From assembly GCA_002256595.1 (NCBI GenBank), contig NOLC01000053.1, forward strand, positions 1-5,257: DNA of 5,257 nt, read 5' to 3'. The stretch comes from Methanosaeta sp. NSP1 (GTDB lineage Archaea; Halobacteriota; Methanosarcinia; Methanotrichales; Methanotrichaceae). Made by a program: the position numbers and the translations under genes. Numbering within the stretch: the stretch's first letter is position 1; every line of letters starts with the position of its first letter. Shown in pieces: positions 5,187 to 5,257 of the stretch. The notes beneath the pieces are model-generated. The model ran no database searches, was not told where the DNA came from, and saw only the letters and a list, made by a program, of their open reading frames with translations.

Positions 5187-5257
5187 TAGTCGTAATTGCC
5201 TCAGCAGAAACTCATTCATAAGAAAAGCTAAATAGAATGCACAAGATAACTTCCCTT
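5187..5257. other. AT-rich non-coding right edge
   Basis: After the TAG TAG double stop the last 71 bases are visibly AT-richer than the shikimate genes and have no convincing reading frame on either strand. The usual next part of aroD is absent. No terminal inverted repeat, direct repeat or tRNA could be recognised, although the far side of any inserted element would lie beyond the window. Confidence 0.4.

Noticed and set aside
5187..5257. An insertion sequence end or tRNA attachment site at the right edge.
   Set aside because: No terminal inverted repeat, target duplication, transposase fragment or tRNA fold could be recognised in the visible bases.

Overview
The window looks like part of a methanogenic euryarchaeal chromosome, most plausibly Methanothrix (Methanosaeta)-like. 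The main reason is a 3-dehydroquinate synthase of the archaeal type (AroB', family II) beside a type I 3-dehydroquinate dehydratase gene. Archaeal TATA-like boxes, GGAGG/GGTGA ribosome binding sites, an archaeal-style AsnC/Lrp regulator and AGG/ATA-rich coding agree with this. The genus is inference; the archaeal assignment is well supported.

Left part (1-2836): four genes, all on the minus strand. In transcription order they are an Lrp/AsnC-family regulator (2836-2378), a CorA-type divalent cation channel (2363-1218), a small winged-helix DNA-binding protein (1102-806), and the N-terminal 231 residues of an AI-2E-family membrane protein that runs off the left edge (693-1). Regulator and corA are 14 bp apart and very likely co-transcribed. 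The other two genes follow gaps of 115 and 112 bp that hold their own candidate control sites.

Centre (2837-3016): a divergent promoter region. It carries a TATA box for the Lrp-type gene, a perfect 7+7 bp palindrome at its expected transcription start (a likely autoregulatory operator), and a separate promoter and strong ribosome binding site for the peroxiredoxin gene on the plus strand.

Right part (3017-5257): plus-strand genes for a Bcp/PrxQ-type thiol peroxidase, 3-dehydroquinate synthase II, and the front part of a type I 3-dehydroquinate dehydratase. The last two enzymes catalyse consecutive early steps of the shikimate pathway, as it runs in archaea that start from aspartate semialdehyde and a C6 sugar-derived precursor. 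The dehydratase matches its family for about 92 residues, then changes abruptly into an unrelated, AT-richer tail and stops at 125 residues, without the catalytic histidine and lysine. This is the strongest anomaly in the window: a rearrangement junction, a decayed gene or an assembly join.

No tRNA, rRNA, CRISPR array, complete insertion sequence or obvious defence system was seen. No stretch over 300 bases lacks a gene.
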